Notes: generated from the letters alone by a model not told the origin. 64,000 nucleotides of DNA from Erwinia sp. ErVv1 (GCF_900068895.1 NZ_CDPK01000001.1:187976-251975), one strand, 5' to 3'. Counted from the first letter of the stretch, positions 19,067 through 27,855 are shown. A program made the numbers and translations.

Positions 19067-19684
19067 TTACATCGGTGGCGTCAGGCCATCTTTACCCACG
19101 GAGATGCCCCGTGCCACCAGGTTGCCCTGCGCGTCTTTGGTGCCAAACAGCACAACTTTGGTGCCCGCTTTCAGCAGGCTGCGGTTGCCCGGCTCAATCA
19201 GCACCACCGGTACATCGTCAGGCACGATGACCGTTTTTTCCTGGTCGTGAACCTTAACGGTCAGCGTACGGCCATTGCTGTTAACCAGCTTGCCGACGGT
19301 GCCGTTGGTCATGGTATTGATTTTGCCATCCGGGGATTCAAAGGGGTTAAATCCTTCGCCGCTGCCGCGCAGATCCGGGGCAAAAACGTGAACTTCCAGC
19401 GCTTTCAGCTCGCCGTTTGCCATAGGCACAGCGGCCGTACCGATATAGCTGTCGGCCTTGATATCACTCATCTGCGCTTTGCTGACGCTGTTGACTTTGG
19501 TTTGATCGGTAACTTTTACATCCAGCTTCTCGCCCTGGCGGGTGGTTATCTGCACGGCAGAGTTGCTGACGGAATCAATGGTGCCGCGAGTGGGTTTAAT
19601 GGTGGTGTCTGCCGCCAGCGTACTGCCGCTGACCAACAGAGAACCCAGCAGCAGAGCTGCAATACGAGACTTGATCATGTTCAT
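19067..19684 (-). CDS. DUF5666-type periplasmic protein
   Basis: 205 residues with a clear signal peptide (MNMIKSRIAALLLGSLLVSG, cut after LAA). The mature part is beta-rich with OB-like segments (GTIDSVSNSAVQITTRQGE, GTVGKLVNSNGRTLTVKVHD), as in DUF5666 proteins. It is the first gene of a three-gene leftward unit with the cytochrome b561 and molybdopterin genes, 12 nt from the former. It could help the redox pair, but its function is not known. Confidence 0.7.
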   Translation of the reverse strand: MNMIKSRIAALLLGSLLVSGSTLAADTTIKPTRGTIDSVSNSAVQITTRQGEKLDVKVTDQTKVNSVSKAQMSDIKADSYIGTAAVPMANGELKALEVHVFAPDLRGSGEGFNPFESPDGKINTMTNGTVGKLVNSNGRTLTVKVHDQEKTVIVPDDVPVVLIEPGNRSLLKAGTKVVLFGTKDAQGNLVARGISVGKDGLTPPM

Positions 19685-19797
19685 CTCCTGAACGAGTTGG
19701 AAACCGTGTTTTAACGCGTTTGCCCGTTAAGTCTGGTCGGGCTGAGTAAATAAACGAGGAGAAAAAGAAAAGAATTATGTTAAAGAAAGTAACGATA

Positions 19798-19819
19798 CAG
19801 GGCAGCAGACGCTGCCCTG
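19798..19819. terminator. Hairpin downstream of ohr
   Basis: A perfect 9-bp stem CAGGGCAGC / GCTGCCCTG with a 4-nt loop lies 15 nt past the leftward ohr stop. The T tract is poor, so termination may be partial. Confidence 0.55.
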
Positions 19820-19833
19820 GTAAGCACTAACTA

Positions 19834-20262
19834 TCAGTTGATGATATTCAGCGTCACGTCAATATTGCCGCGGGTGGCATTAGAGTAAGGGCAAACAATA
19901 TGCGCAGCGTCGACCAGTTTCTTCGCCTCTGCTGCATCCATCCCTTCCAGATGAATGTTCAGTTTTGCTTCAATACCGAAGCCGGTTGGGATAGGACCAA
20001 TACCGACTTCGCCCTCAATGAAGGCTTCTTTAGGCAGGGCAATTTTGTCGCGACCCGCAACAAATTTCATCGCGCCAAGGAAGCAGGCAGAGTAGCCCGC
20101 CGCGAACAGCTGCTCGGGGTTAGTGGCTTCTCCGCCCGCGCCGCCCATCTCTTTCGGCACACCCAGTTTTACATCCAGTACGTTGTCGGAAGAGGTAGCG
20201 CGGCCATCACGACCACCGGTGGCTTTTGCTTTTGCACGGTAAACGACTTTTTCTAAAGACAT
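19834..20262 (-). CDS. ohr: Organic hydroperoxide resistance protein Ohr
   Basis: Thiol peroxidase of the OsmC/Ohr family, 142 residues, with both redox cysteines: Cys60 (YSACFLGA) and Cys124 ([12 protein letters not shown]). It reduces lipid and other organic hydroperoxides in the cytoplasm. The regulator OhrR is encoded about 190 nt upstream on the same strand, with a separate promoter region between them. Confidence 0.94.
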   Translation of the reverse strand: MSLEKVVYRAKAKATGGRDGRATSSDNVLDVKLGVPKEMGGAGGEATNPEQLFAAGYSACFLGAMKFVAGRDKIALPKEAFIEGEVGIGPIPTGFGIEAKLNIHLEGMDAAEAKKLVDAAHIVCPYSNATRGNIDVTLNIIN

Positions 20263-20289
20263 GATAAAACTCCTGCGGGTTGGTATTTT

Positions 20290-20325
20290 ATATGTTGTGC
20301 GATTCTATCGCGCACGATTTATAAA
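20290..20325. promoter_or_regulatory. Candidate operator/promoter between ohrR and ohr
   Basis: The segment contains the near-palindromic ATCGCGCACGAT preceded by a related GTGCGAT copy, a plausible OhrR (MarR-family) site in front of ohr. The assignment is by position and symmetry only. Confidence 0.35.
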
Positions 20326-20455
20326 CCAGTTTTTACTATTATAGACCCGGATGGCGCATAACGCGCATCCCGTTGCCTCTCCTCCGTGGATCCGGGCCAG
20401 TACGTTAAACGCGTCATCTGGCCGACAGACTCAGGAGAGGGTTACACTTAGTACC

Positions 20456-20914
20456 TCACCCATTGAGGTTATCCCTCAGGGTTTCTAAATCCTGCTTCAG
20501 CGATTGTAGCGTCACGTCATCACAGGATGACGCAGAGAGCACCGATTCCGGGATCCCCGTCGCTTTATTGCGTAATGCCTTGCCCTGTTCGGTCAGGGTG
20601 ACCACCACCTGACGTTCATCCTTGCGCGAGCGCTGCCGGTTCAGCAGTCCGGCTGCTTCCAGCCTTTTCAGCAGCGGCGTCAGCGTGGCGGAGTCCAGGA
20701 ACAGCCGCTCGCCAATTTCCGATACGGTGACATCGTCCCGCTCCCACAGCACCAGCATCACCAGGTACTGCGGATAGGTAATATCAAGCCGGGTCAGGAG
20801 CTGGCGATAGAGTTTATGCAGCGCCAGATTGGCGGAATAAAGCGCAAAACAGAGCTGCTGATCGAGCAACAGTGGCGTGTCTTTCGCTTTTTTGTCATCT
20901 TGTTTGATATTCAT
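20456..20914 (-). CDS. ohrR: Organic hydroperoxide sensor/repressor OhrR (MarR family)
   Basis: 152-residue winged-helix regulator. The reactive cysteine is Cys22 in [13 protein letters not shown], the position that is oxidised in OhrR proteins. The DNA-binding region includes [33 protein letters not shown]. When its cysteine meets organic peroxides, OhrR releases the ohr promoter. A near-palindrome ATTGCAAGCAAAT lies upstream of its ATG and could serve autoregulation. Confidence 0.93.
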   Translation of the reverse strand: MNIKQDDKKAKDTPLLLDQQLCFALYSANLALHKLYRQLLTRLDITYPQYLVMLVLWERDDVTVSEIGERLFLDSATLTPLLKRLEAAGLLNRQRSRKDERQVVVTLTEQGKALRNKATGIPESVLSASSCDDVTLQSLKQDLETLRDNLNG

Positions 20915-20979
20915 GGTAAAAATATAAATAGCACACTACATAATTGCAAGCAAATTTTAATCTCTGGGGGTAACTGGCG

Positions 20980-21594
20980 ATGCATTCACTGGAAGAGCGG
21001 GCAAGACGTTATGCCACTAAGGCCCATGCCGAGGCGGGGCAGCGACGAAAATACACCGATGAGCCTTACATTGTGCATCCGGCTGCGGTGGTTGAACGGG
21101 TGCGCAGCGTGACCGACAGCGAGGTCATGCTGGCCGCCGCCTGGCTGCATGACACGGTAGAGGATACGCCCAGCACGCTTGCCGATATCGAAAACCACTT
21201 TGGCCCCGAGGTTGCCAGTCTGGTTGAAATGCTCACAGACGCGCCGCAGCCTCAGGCAAAAAATCGCGCGGCGCGTAAGGTTGCACACTTTCGCCATACG
21301 GCAAAAGCATCAGCCGATGCGCAGACCATAAAACTTGCTGATATTATTGATAATACCCGGTCTATTATTCAATTTAACGCCCATTTTGCCCGCGTCTATC
21401 TGGTTGAGAAGCGCGTACAGATCACCCTGCTAACCGCCGGCGATCGTGATCTATGGCAGCAGGCGGCAACCATTATTGAACGCGGCATCGACCATCTGAC
21501 CCAGGCACCCTGGCACTTTCCGCCCTCCTGGTTTGTGCTCCAGCAAAATAAATACCCGCTGTCAGAGGACCCGCAGCCTTCCGGGCACGGCTAA
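20980..21594 (+). CDS. Small HD-domain phosphohydrolase, alarmone-hydrolase-like
   Basis: 204 residues forming a stand-alone SpoT/MESH1-type HD domain. Visible motifs are HPAAVV (His33), AAWLHDTVEDT (His57, Asp58, Glu61, Asp62) and IKLADIIDN (Asp121, Asn125). These are the metal and nucleotide-binding residues of (p)ppGpp 3'-pyrophosphohydrolases. No synthetase, TGS or ACT domain is attached. I infer (p)ppGpp or NADPH-type hydrolysis; the true substrate cannot be fixed from sequence. It diverges from ohrR across a 65-nt gap. Confidence 0.8.
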   Translation: MHSLEERARRYATKAHAEAGQRRKYTDEPYIVHPAAVVERVRSVTDSEVMLAAAWLHDTVEDTPSTLADIENHFGPEVASLVEMLTDAPQPQAKNRAARKVAHFRHTAKASADAQTIKLADIIDNTRSIIQFNAHFARVYLVEKRVQITLLTAGDRDLWQQAATIIERGIDHLTQAPWHFPPSWFVLQQNKYPLSEDPQPSGHG

Positions 21595-21595
21595 A

Positions 21596-21619
21596 GGCCC
21601 GCATTAACCGCAGCGGGCC
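21596..21619 (+). terminator. Hairpin after the HD-domain gene
   Basis: A 7-bp GC stem GGCCCGC / GCGGGCC with a 10-nt loop lies directly past the stop codon. No T tract follows, so it may act only as a 3' stabiliser. Confidence 0.4.
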
Positions 21620-21676
21620 AGGTTTCGCTAAGCGAAGAGTAAGGGAGAGGGGCGGCATCGCTTCCGCGTGGGGCGA

Positions 21677-22147
21677 TTACTGCTTGTAGAAAATGTCGCC
21701 CGACTCTGCTTTTACAATCTTGCCATCTTCTTTGGAAATCAAAACGTAGTTTCCGCCCATATAGGTCCAGCTGGTCCCTTCGTCCGGTGCCGGAAGGTGA
21801 CGGGTTTTCCAGTCGATAATCTCGTATTTTTTGGTACGGTACCGGTCCGGTACTACGCTGCCGAGTGTAAAGTGCTGGAAATCTGCAAAAAAGGACGTGA
21901 TTTCATAAGGGTGTGCAGGATCGGGCTGCGCCGTATTATCGCCGTCCTGGCTCTGCGCAGGCTTTTGCCCCTGCGGTGCCGGTGCGGGAATGGCCTGAAG
22001 ATCGGGGGACTGTGCGGCAGGCGCCTGTTGGTCCGGGGTCGCCTGAGGCTGCACAGGCTGCGCGTCTGCGGCAAAGGCCGTTGACATCAGCGGCACGGCA
22101 CCCAATAAGATGGCTGAAAACAACAATACGGACGTCGACTTACTCAT
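21677..22147 (-). CDS. RcnB-family periplasmic protein with Gln/Pro/Ala linker
   Basis: 156 residues. A signal peptide (MSKSTSVLLFSAILLGAVPL, cut near AFA) is followed by about 55 residues of Gln/Pro/Ala linker. The C-terminal RcnB-like domain contains VVPDRYRTKKYEIIDWKTRH, LPAPDEGTSW and GGNYVLISKEDGKIV. RcnB proteins are periplasmic and in E. coli influence nickel/cobalt homeostasis; many paralogs have no known role. The start at 22147 has the strong Shine-Dalgarno GGAGAT. Confidence 0.75.
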   Translation of the reverse strand: MSKSTSVLLFSAILLGAVPLMSTAFAADAQPVQPQATPDQQAPAAQSPDLQAIPAPAPQGQKPAQSQDGDNTAQPDPAHPYEITSFFADFQHFTLGSVVPDRYRTKKYEIIDWKTRHLPAPDEGTSWTYMGGNYVLISKEDGKIVKAESGDIFYKQ

Positions 22148-22469
22148 AGTATCTCCACATTTATTACTATCCTGTTGCCTGTCGGCGAGGGAGAGAGAGT
22201 CAACCCCTGTAGCCGCGCAGCGAAGCATTTTATGATACCTGCCTGCGCAAAGGAGGGAAGGTAAATCGTACGGCTCATGATGATTTTCTTCATCACCACA
22301 GGTAAACGATCTGCGAGGGTCGTGGGCTGAAATCATCAGGAACAGGTAACGGAGCCAAACTGTTGCAGTGCTTTTTATCAAAAAAAATTAATCAGTGAAT
22401 TTCACGGCTAAGCGTTTGAACTTTAAGAAAATGCATGAGATTGGCTATCGGGATGGCACGCCATACGGT
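22148..22469. other. Intergenic region between the RcnB-like gene and the small RNA
   Basis: Leader of the RcnB-like gene plus AT-rich DNA. No ORF with a ribosome site was seen. Confidence 0.4.
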
Positions 22470-22498
22470 TTGAAAGGACAAATTGGGGGTGTTAAATT
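22470..22498 (+). promoter_or_regulatory. Sigma-70-like promoter for the ArcZ-like RNA
   Basis: TTGAAA (22470-22475), a 17-bp spacer, and TAAATT (22493-22498) form a good -35/-10 pair. It would start transcription near 22505, about 105 nt before the terminator. Confidence 0.55.
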
Positions 22499-22504
22499 GG
22501 TAAG

Positions 22505-22609
22505 AATTTCCGGACAGCGAGTGCTTTTTTTATGCCCCGTCTGCCCGGAAAGGTTTTTCCCTGGTGTCGGCTAAATTAGCTACCTGACTGTTGAAGTCAG
22601 GTTTTTTTT
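22505..22609 (+). ncRNA. Probable trans-acting small RNA, ArcZ-like
   Basis: The segment has the build of an Hfq-dependent sRNA. A 5' hairpin pairs 22508-22517 with 22541-22550 (TTCCGG-a-CAG with CTG-c-CCGGAA). An unpaired region follows, and the RNA ends in an intrinsic terminator with eight T. The unpaired part contains TTTCCCTGGTGTCGGC (22556-22571), which from memory differs at one base from the conserved seed of E. coli ArcZ (TTTCCCTGGTGTTGGC). The usual arcZ locus is next to arcB, which is not here, so this may be an ArcZ paralog or a relocated gene. No coding potential is evident. Confidence 0.6.
22583..22609 (+). terminator. Strong intrinsic terminator of the small RNA
   Basis: The stem CCTGACT / AGTCAGG with a GTTGA loop is followed by TTTTTTTT. 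It lies between two genes that would not need it, which is the main evidence for a separate transcript. Confidence 0.9.
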
Positions 22610-22660
22610 GCCTCTAGCTTACGGAGTCCATTATAGGTAATCAGCCTGATTCCGTAAGTT

Positions 22661-22695
22661 GTACTTAAGTACTGCATCACCCTGTACTTAAGTAC
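22661..22695 (+). promoter_or_regulatory. Two identical palindromic EsaR boxes upstream of esaR
   Basis: The perfect 12-bp palindrome GTACTTAAGTAC occurs at 22661-22672 and again at 22684-22695, 23 bp apart centre to centre. The second has the context CCTGTACTTAAGTACACC, close to the lux-box-like EsaR site of the P. stewartii esaR promoter. Autorepression of esaR by ligand-free EsaR is inferred. Confidence 0.8.
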
Positions 22696-22740
22696 ACCAC
22701 CATGCTGAAACAGGGAAGCTCAGACCTTCAGGGAGTCCAC

Positions 22741-23481
22741 ATGTTTTCAATATTTCAGGAAAATCAGATAATAACGGAGACGCTCCGTAATTATATCGAC
22801 AGGAAACTTTTACACCTGGGCAGCCCGGAGTATGCATACACCGTCGTCAGCAAGAAAAATCCATCAAATCTTCTTATTATTTCCAGTTATCCTGACGAAT
22901 GGGTAAACCTTTACCGTACCAATAACCTCCAGCATACCGACCCGGTGATACTGACTGCGTTCAGACGGACCTCTCCCTTTGCCTGGGACGAAAATATCAC
23001 CCTGATGTCCGACCTGAAGTTTACGAAAATATTCTCTCTGTCCAAGCAGTACAACATCCTTAACGGCTTTACCTTTGTCCTGCATGACCACTTTAACAAC
23101 CTTGCGCTGTTATCGATCATTATTGACCGCAACGTGCAGGACCATCTGGAAGGGCTTCTTTCAACCGACCGCGCCACCATGCAGATGCATCTGATAGAGA
23201 TTAACGAGCAGATGTACCGGCTGGTGCACTCCGTCTCGTCGGGCCGGGGACATGCGGACGCGAGCAACAATAAAGCTATTTTTACCGCACGTGAGAATGA
23301 GGTGTTGTACTGGGCAAGTATGGGAAAAACCTATGCGGAAATCGCCACCATTACCGGTATTTCGGTACGGACGGTCAAATTTCATATGGGTAATGTGGTC
23401 AGTAAACTGGGGGTGAGTAACGCCCGCCAGGCAATCCGGCTGGGCGTTGAGCTGGAGCTGATTACGCCGACGCAGTCGTAG
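22741..23481 (+). CDS. esaR: Quorum-sensing LuxR-type repressor EsaR
   Basis: 246 residues, very close to EsaR/EanR of Pantoea. The N-terminal autoinducer-binding domain contains SYPDEWVNLYRTNN, TDPVILTAFRRTSPFAWDEN and FTKIFSLSKQYNI. The C-terminal LuxR helix-turn-helix reads ARENEVLYWASMGKTYAEIA and ends VSNARQAIRLGVELELI. In this subgroup the protein binds DNA without acyl-homoserine lactone and is released by it. I place the start at 22741 because the family begins MFS and GGGAG precedes it; an ATG 39 nt upstream is in frame. Its 3' end overlaps the convergent esaI by 20 nt. Confidence 0.95.
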   Translation: MFSIFQENQIITETLRNYIDRKLLHLGSPEYAYTVVSKKNPSNLLIISSYPDEWVNLYRTNNLQHTDPVILTAFRRTSPFAWDENITLMSDLKFTKIFSLSKQYNILNGFTFVLHDHFNNLALLSIIIDRNVQDHLEGLLSTDRATMQMHLIEINEQMYRLVHSVSSGRGHADASNNKAIFTARENEVLYWASMGKTYAEIATITGISVRTVKFHMGNVVSKLGVSNARQAIRLGVELELITPTQS

Positions 23482-24109
23482 ACGTGAGTGACATCGGCCA
23501 GCTGACAAGTGACGGCTCAGAAGCGTGGATCGTGGCATTAATTTTCGCGGCCATCTGCGCCTGGCTCTCCCTGTCTGTCGGCAAAAAGAGCAGATAAATA
23601 CGCTCTTTCTCACTGAGCCAGGCCTCTTTTAACGGCTTTATCTGCCAGCCGGAACGCTTCAGGATGGTCAGCATCGCCCGGCTGACAATCGTGTAAATTC
23701 CATTATAGCTATAGTGGCGGGCATAGTTGATCATCGCCAGGAACAGCATCTGGCTAATGGGATAACGTTCGCCCAGTAGCTGACGCGCACGCGCCTTATC
23801 AACAAAGAAACGGCTCGACTCCCTTTCACCCGGCGGCAGCGGTACATCTTCAAAACAGGCCTTAAAGGTATGGGTTATCATATTAGGCTGGTCGAGAGGG
23901 GTAAAACGTACGCTACAGATCAGCTGGCCTTCATACAAACCCAGAAGATAGCGCGTTCCCGGGGCATCAAACTCATCGAATTCCATATCTCTGTTGCACA
24001 CAACGTCCCAGCCCAGCCGGTCGCTAAAGGTTTTCTTGCGCAGGCGGTAAAGCTCATCCGACTGTACGCCTTTAAGTTCATCGTAACTGACGTCAAAAAA
24101 TTCAAGCAT
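23462..24109 (-). CDS. esaI: Acyl-homoserine-lactone synthase EsaI
   Basis: 215-residue LuxI-family enzyme that makes an AHL from S-adenosylmethionine and acyl-ACP. Conserved stretches are LYRLRKKTFSDRLGW, DEFDAPGTRYLLG, RFTPLDQPNMITHTF and ESSRFFVDKARAR. EsaI of Pantoea makes mainly 3-oxo-C6-HSL; the chain length here is inferred from that similarity. Convergent, tail-overlapping esaI/esaR is the standard arrangement in Pantoea. The last ~25 residues are less conserved. Confidence 0.95.
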   Translation of the reverse strand: MLEFFDVSYDELKGVQSDELYRLRKKTFSDRLGWDVVCNRDMEFDEFDAPGTRYLLGLYEGQLICSVRFTPLDQPNMITHTFKACFEDVPLPPGERESSRFFVDKARARQLLGERYPISQMLFLAMINYARHYSYNGIYTIVSRAMLTILKRSGWQIKPLKEAWLSEKERIYLLFLPTDRESQAQMAAKINATIHASEPSLVSWPMSLTSTTASA

Positions 24110-24705
24110 TCCATCACCCTGATTACGTTAAATTTACTAAACAAAAATTCCACGACTGACAGAAGTCGGTAACCACTATTGTACAGGGGTTTTTAATGAG
24201 ATGGTTAAAACTGTCTTATACAAAGGTGCAGTAATTGATGAAGTTAATTGATGCGACGGGGTAAATGTGAAGGGATACCTGCGAATTAAGTGACGGTATC
24301 CGGGGTGTTACGGGGCCTACTGACCGACCAGCCCCTAATGTCTCCGATCGCATCCGTGAGAAAGTCGTCTCAGCGCGGGCGTGAAAATTCGATTTTTTAC
24401 TAACGTAAACCGAGCATAATCAGCCAATAACCTTTTTTCTAAAGGATGCGCCCCGGCAAGGGTTAAAATTCACCCGGCCAAAGTAAAGGTGAGTACCTTC
24501 GCGATTTGCCCACTGCGGCCATGCTGCAACGAGCCACGCAACGGCCCCCTGCCAGAGACGGACATAAGGTAGCCAATCTGAGACCCTGACAGGAAACTTA
24601 ACCCACCCTGAAGCAATAAAACCCACCTTTGATGTCACCTGCCCCTTCGCCGCCGGCTTTGTTATGTGCCGCGGGCCTTCCCGGAGGGCGATCCCGATCG
24701 TGGGG
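24110..24705. other. Intergenic region between esaI and emrY
   Basis: 596 bp. The right part holds the esaI promoter region, including a hairpin-forming CGACTGACAGAAGTCG at about 24154-24169 and TTGTACAGGG near 24179. From 24420 leftward, an open frame with unusual Trp/Arg-rich content (stop at 24420, start inside emrY) shows no family or ribosome site that I recognise. See findings. Confidence 0.4.
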
Positions 24706-26241
24706 TTAATGTCTTTCCCTCTCCAGGGTGGGTTTTGCGAACCACACCAGCAGGGTAAGAAACAAAAATACCGCGGCGGAGAGGGCAAAAATCTCATTGG
24801 CAGAGAGGATAAGCGCCTGCTGGGTGATCTGCTGGTCTACCCAGGCCAGCGTCTGCGCCGGGCTAAGCCCCATACCGTGTAAAACCTGCTCTGTCTGCTG
24901 CCAGGCAGGATTACCCGGCCGGACAAACTCGCTCAGTTCGCTGTGATGCAGCGTTTCACGCCGGCTCCAGAGCGTAATGGTTAATGAGGTGCCGATGGAT
25001 CCGGAGAGCGTACGCAAAAAATTACTCATGCTGGTCGCGCTGGCAAACCTGTCTGACGGGAGTCCGGCAAGCGAAATGGTGGTCAGCGGCAGAAAGAAGC
25101 AGGCGATGGCGAACCCCTGGATAAACTGCGGTAACACAATGGCGGAAAAGGTGATGTCAGGGGAAAAGATGATCGCCCGCCAGTAGTAACATATGCTGTA
25201 GACGATGAAGCTGAAGGTGACCAGCAGGCGCATATCCACCCTGTTACCGTAGCGGCCGATTAGCGGCGCCAGAATCAGCGGGATAAAACCAATTGGCGCA
25301 TAGGCGAGTCCGGCCCATAAGGAGGTGTAACCCATGGCCTCCTGGAGCAGCTGCGGCATAAGAACGATCGCACCGGAGTAAATGAGATAGGCGCAGACGA
25401 TGCAAAGTACGCCAATCGAAAAATTGCGCGACCTGAACAGGGTAAAATCCACTATCGGATTCGCGCTGCGCGTTTCGTGAATAATCAGTGAGGTCAGGGT
25501 AATGACCGAAACGGCAGCCAGAACAACAATCGCCGGTGAGCTAAACCAGTCCAGATCTTTGCCCTTACTGAGCATAATTTGCAGGCTTCCGACCCCCAGC
25601 ACCAGCAGGCTCAACCCGGTAAGATTCAGCTTAACCGGGTGAGTGACCGTCTCGCGTCCCTTAAGCAGAAACACGCTCATTCCCACGACAAGGATACCCA
25701 TCGGTACGTTGATGAAAAAAATCCATCCCCAGTGATAATTCTCACAGATGTAACCGCCAAATATCGGACCTAAGATCGGCGCGATAATCACCGTCATCGA
25801 CCAGGTCGCCAGCGCCAGCGTGCGCTTTTCAGGGGGGTAGTTTCGCAATAGCAGGCTTTGCGAGAGCGGGATTAACGGTCCGGCCACCAGTCCCTGTATC
25901 ACGCGAAAAGCGATCAGCAGATCGAGGCTGTTTGCCAGACCACAGCAGAGTGAAGCGATCGCAAACAGCGCCACCGAAAGTGTAAAAAGCCGGACTTCCC
26001 CGAGCCGCTGCGCCAGCCGCGCGGTTACCGGCAGCGAAATGGCGTTCGCCACGCCAAAGGAGGTGATCACCCAGGTTCCTTCATCCGTTGACGCGCCAAG
26101 GAAGCCGGAAATGGTCGGGATGGCCACGTTGGAGATCGTCGAGTCAAGCATCTGCATAAAGGTTGCCAGCGCTAATCCGACGGTGACCATGATTAGCATT
26201 CCCCCCTTCAGGGGGGCCGGAGCCTCAGCAGCGGCGGCCAT
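24706..26241 (-). CDS. emrY: DHA2-family multidrug efflux transporter, EmrY/EmrB type
   Basis: 511-residue major facilitator protein with 14 predicted transmembrane helices. The family motifs are FMQMLDSTISNVAIPTI in helix 1 and WVITSFGVANAISLPVTARL. It forms a tripartite pump with the adaptor EmrK and an outer-membrane channel (TolC, not in the window). Its ATG overlaps the emrK stop as TAATG. Placement next to evgAS, as in E. coli emrKY-evgAS, favours EmrY over EmrB and suggests EvgA control. Confidence 0.9.
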   Translation of the reverse strand: MAAAAEAPAPLKGGMLIMVTVGLALATFMQMLDSTISNVAIPTISGFLGASTDEGTWVITSFGVANAISLPVTARLAQRLGEVRLFTLSVALFAIASLCCGLANSLDLLIAFRVIQGLVAGPLIPLSQSLLLRNYPPEKRTLALATWSMTVIIAPILGPIFGGYICENYHWGWIFFINVPMGILVVGMSVFLLKGRETVTHPVKLNLTGLSLLVLGVGSLQIMLSKGKDLDWFSSPAIVVLAAVSVITLTSLIIHETRSANPIVDFTLFRSRNFSIGVLCIVCAYLIYSGAIVLMPQLLQEAMGYTSLWAGLAYAPIGFIPLILAPLIGRYGNRVDMRLLVTFSFIVYSICYYWRAIIFSPDITFSAIVLPQFIQGFAIACFFLPLTTISLAGLPSDRFASATSMSNFLRTLSGSIGTSLTITLWSRRETLHHSELSEFVRPGNPAWQQTEQVLHGMGLSPAQTLAWVDQQITQQALILSANEIFALSAAVFLFLTLLVWFAKPTLERERH

Positions 26242-27404
26242 TACAGCCCTCCATTCTGAGCAATGATCTGCTCAATCTGACGGTCGATGTCGGCGGTATC
26301 CAGCACCAGAGCCATACTGCGCCACGCCGGAATCGGCGATACCTTCTGCGCCAGCGCCTGGTCCGCCGTTGAGATACCGCCCGCGGTGAAAATGGTCGCC
26401 GTCGCTGAAAGTCCAATGCGTAACGGGTATTGTTGAATTTGCCGGGGATCGAGCGCCACACGAACCGGCACGCGCTGGATCACTTTGATCCAGTTCCCTG
26501 ACGCATTTTGTGCCGGCAGCAGTGAAAATGCGCTGCCGGTCCCCATGCCGACCCCCTCCACTGCCCCCTCAAATACCAGGCTGCTGCCATAGAGATCAAT
26601 AACCACATTGACCTTCTGACCGATTTTTACCGTATTCAGCTGCGTCTCTTTGAAGTTGGCATTGATCCACATCTGATCCTGCGGAACGACCGAAAGCAGC
26701 GTTTGTCCGGCGGTCACCGTTTGTCCGACCTGTACGCTGCGCCCGGCGATATAACCGGTAACCGGACTACGGATTTTGGTTCGCTGTAGGGCAAGCCAGG
26801 CTTCACGCAGGGTATCCGCCGCCTGGAGAACCTGCGGATTGTGTCGCAGCGTGGTGTTGAGCAGAAGCGCCTTGTTCGCCTGGTAAAGCTGTACCGCTGC
26901 CGCCAGCGACGCTTTATCGCTGGCCACGGCATCGCCTGCATGTTCCAGGGTTTCACGGGCGATCAGGCCTTTCTGGTAGAGCTGCTGCTGGCGTCTGAAA
27001 TCGGTTTGCGTCTGATTCAGCGCGATGGCGGCCCGGTCGGCATCAGCAGAATACTGCCCATCCTGCAGGGCCAGCTGATGAATCTGGCGTACCGTCCAGG
27101 CAAGCGCGCTTTGTGCTTTTCTGAAGGCTATCTTCGCATCCGTGTCATCCAGTACTACCAGCACATCGCCTTTCATCACCCTCTGGGTGTCAGCATAATT
27201 GATGGTCACCACATTGCCCGCCACCTGGGAGGAAACGGGATTAATATTGCCCGCGACATTGGCATCATCGGTACTTTGCCGATCTTTGATGATAAACAGC
27301 CAATAGACCGCGGCGGCAACGCCTAAGAGCAGCACAACGAGCAGCAGGGCAATAACGCCCTTTTTATCCTTCGACAGAACTTTTTCAATGCCAGAATCTT
27401 TCAC
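26241..27404 (-). CDS. emrK: Multidrug efflux membrane-fusion adaptor, EmrK/EmrA type
   Basis: 387-residue HlyD-family protein with one N-terminal transmembrane helix (about 18-38). A biotinyl-lipoyl-like domain is split around a long coiled-coil hairpin (about 85-200), closing at VTGYIAGRSVQVGQTVTAG. It links EmrY to the outer-membrane channel. It is transcribed away from evgA, with 451 bp between the two starts. Confidence 0.9.
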   Translation of the reverse strand: MKDSGIEKVLSKDKKGVIALLLVVLLLGVAAAVYWLFIIKDRQSTDDANVAGNINPVSSQVAGNVVTINYADTQRVMKGDVLVVLDDTDAKIAFRKAQSALAWTVRQIHQLALQDGQYSADADRAAIALNQTQTDFRRQQQLYQKGLIARETLEHAGDAVASDKASLAAAVQLYQANKALLLNTTLRHNPQVLQAADTLREAWLALQRTKIRSPVTGYIAGRSVQVGQTVTAGQTLLSVVPQDQMWINANFKETQLNTVKIGQKVNVVIDLYGSSLVFEGAVEGVGMGTGSAFSLLPAQNASGNWIKVIQRVPVRVALDPRQIQQYPLRIGLSATATIFTAGGISTADQALAQKVSPIPAWRSMALVLDTADIDRQIEQIIAQNGGL

Positions 27405-27855
27405 ACAACGCTCTCTTTCGCCGTAGTAAAGGGCAACGGCGGTAAAATGACAGGATTAGTACGCTTTGAACCGCTGTGTAGACTAAGGGATGCGTTTTTT
27501 TTTGGTAGCAGACAATACTGTATGCGCCGTATTCTTTTTCTTACGTCCCGCGGAAAAATCTGGTTTTTAACAGGTGAATAAAAATATCAATAAATCGTTA
27601 ACGGTTTCTGTTAACGATAAACCCACGCCGGGAAATACGTTAGGTGATACTGATAATCATCCAGGCGAATTGATTTCGCCCCATTTAGTTTTCATTGAGC
27701 CAGCGGATTTACCGTTTGTGATATAGTAACCTTCTGAGTTTGAATGACCGCTTTCATTTAGCATCTCTTCAGCTTTACCTATCACTCTTCTTAATTAAGA
27801 CGGAATATCCCCGTGAGGGTTCTGTCATGCTTATTTTTTAGAAGGAAATTGTGTT
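27405..27855. other. Divergent regulatory region between emrK and evgA
   Basis: 451 bp of AT-rich DNA feeding emrKY leftward and evgAS rightward. I found no full EvgA box. The weakly symmetric CATACAGTATTG (minus strand, near 27,515) is only a partial match. Confidence 0.45.

Noticed and set aside
24110-24240. EsaR/lux box before esaI
   Set aside because: Only TTGTACAGGG is present, without the second arm, so it was not called.
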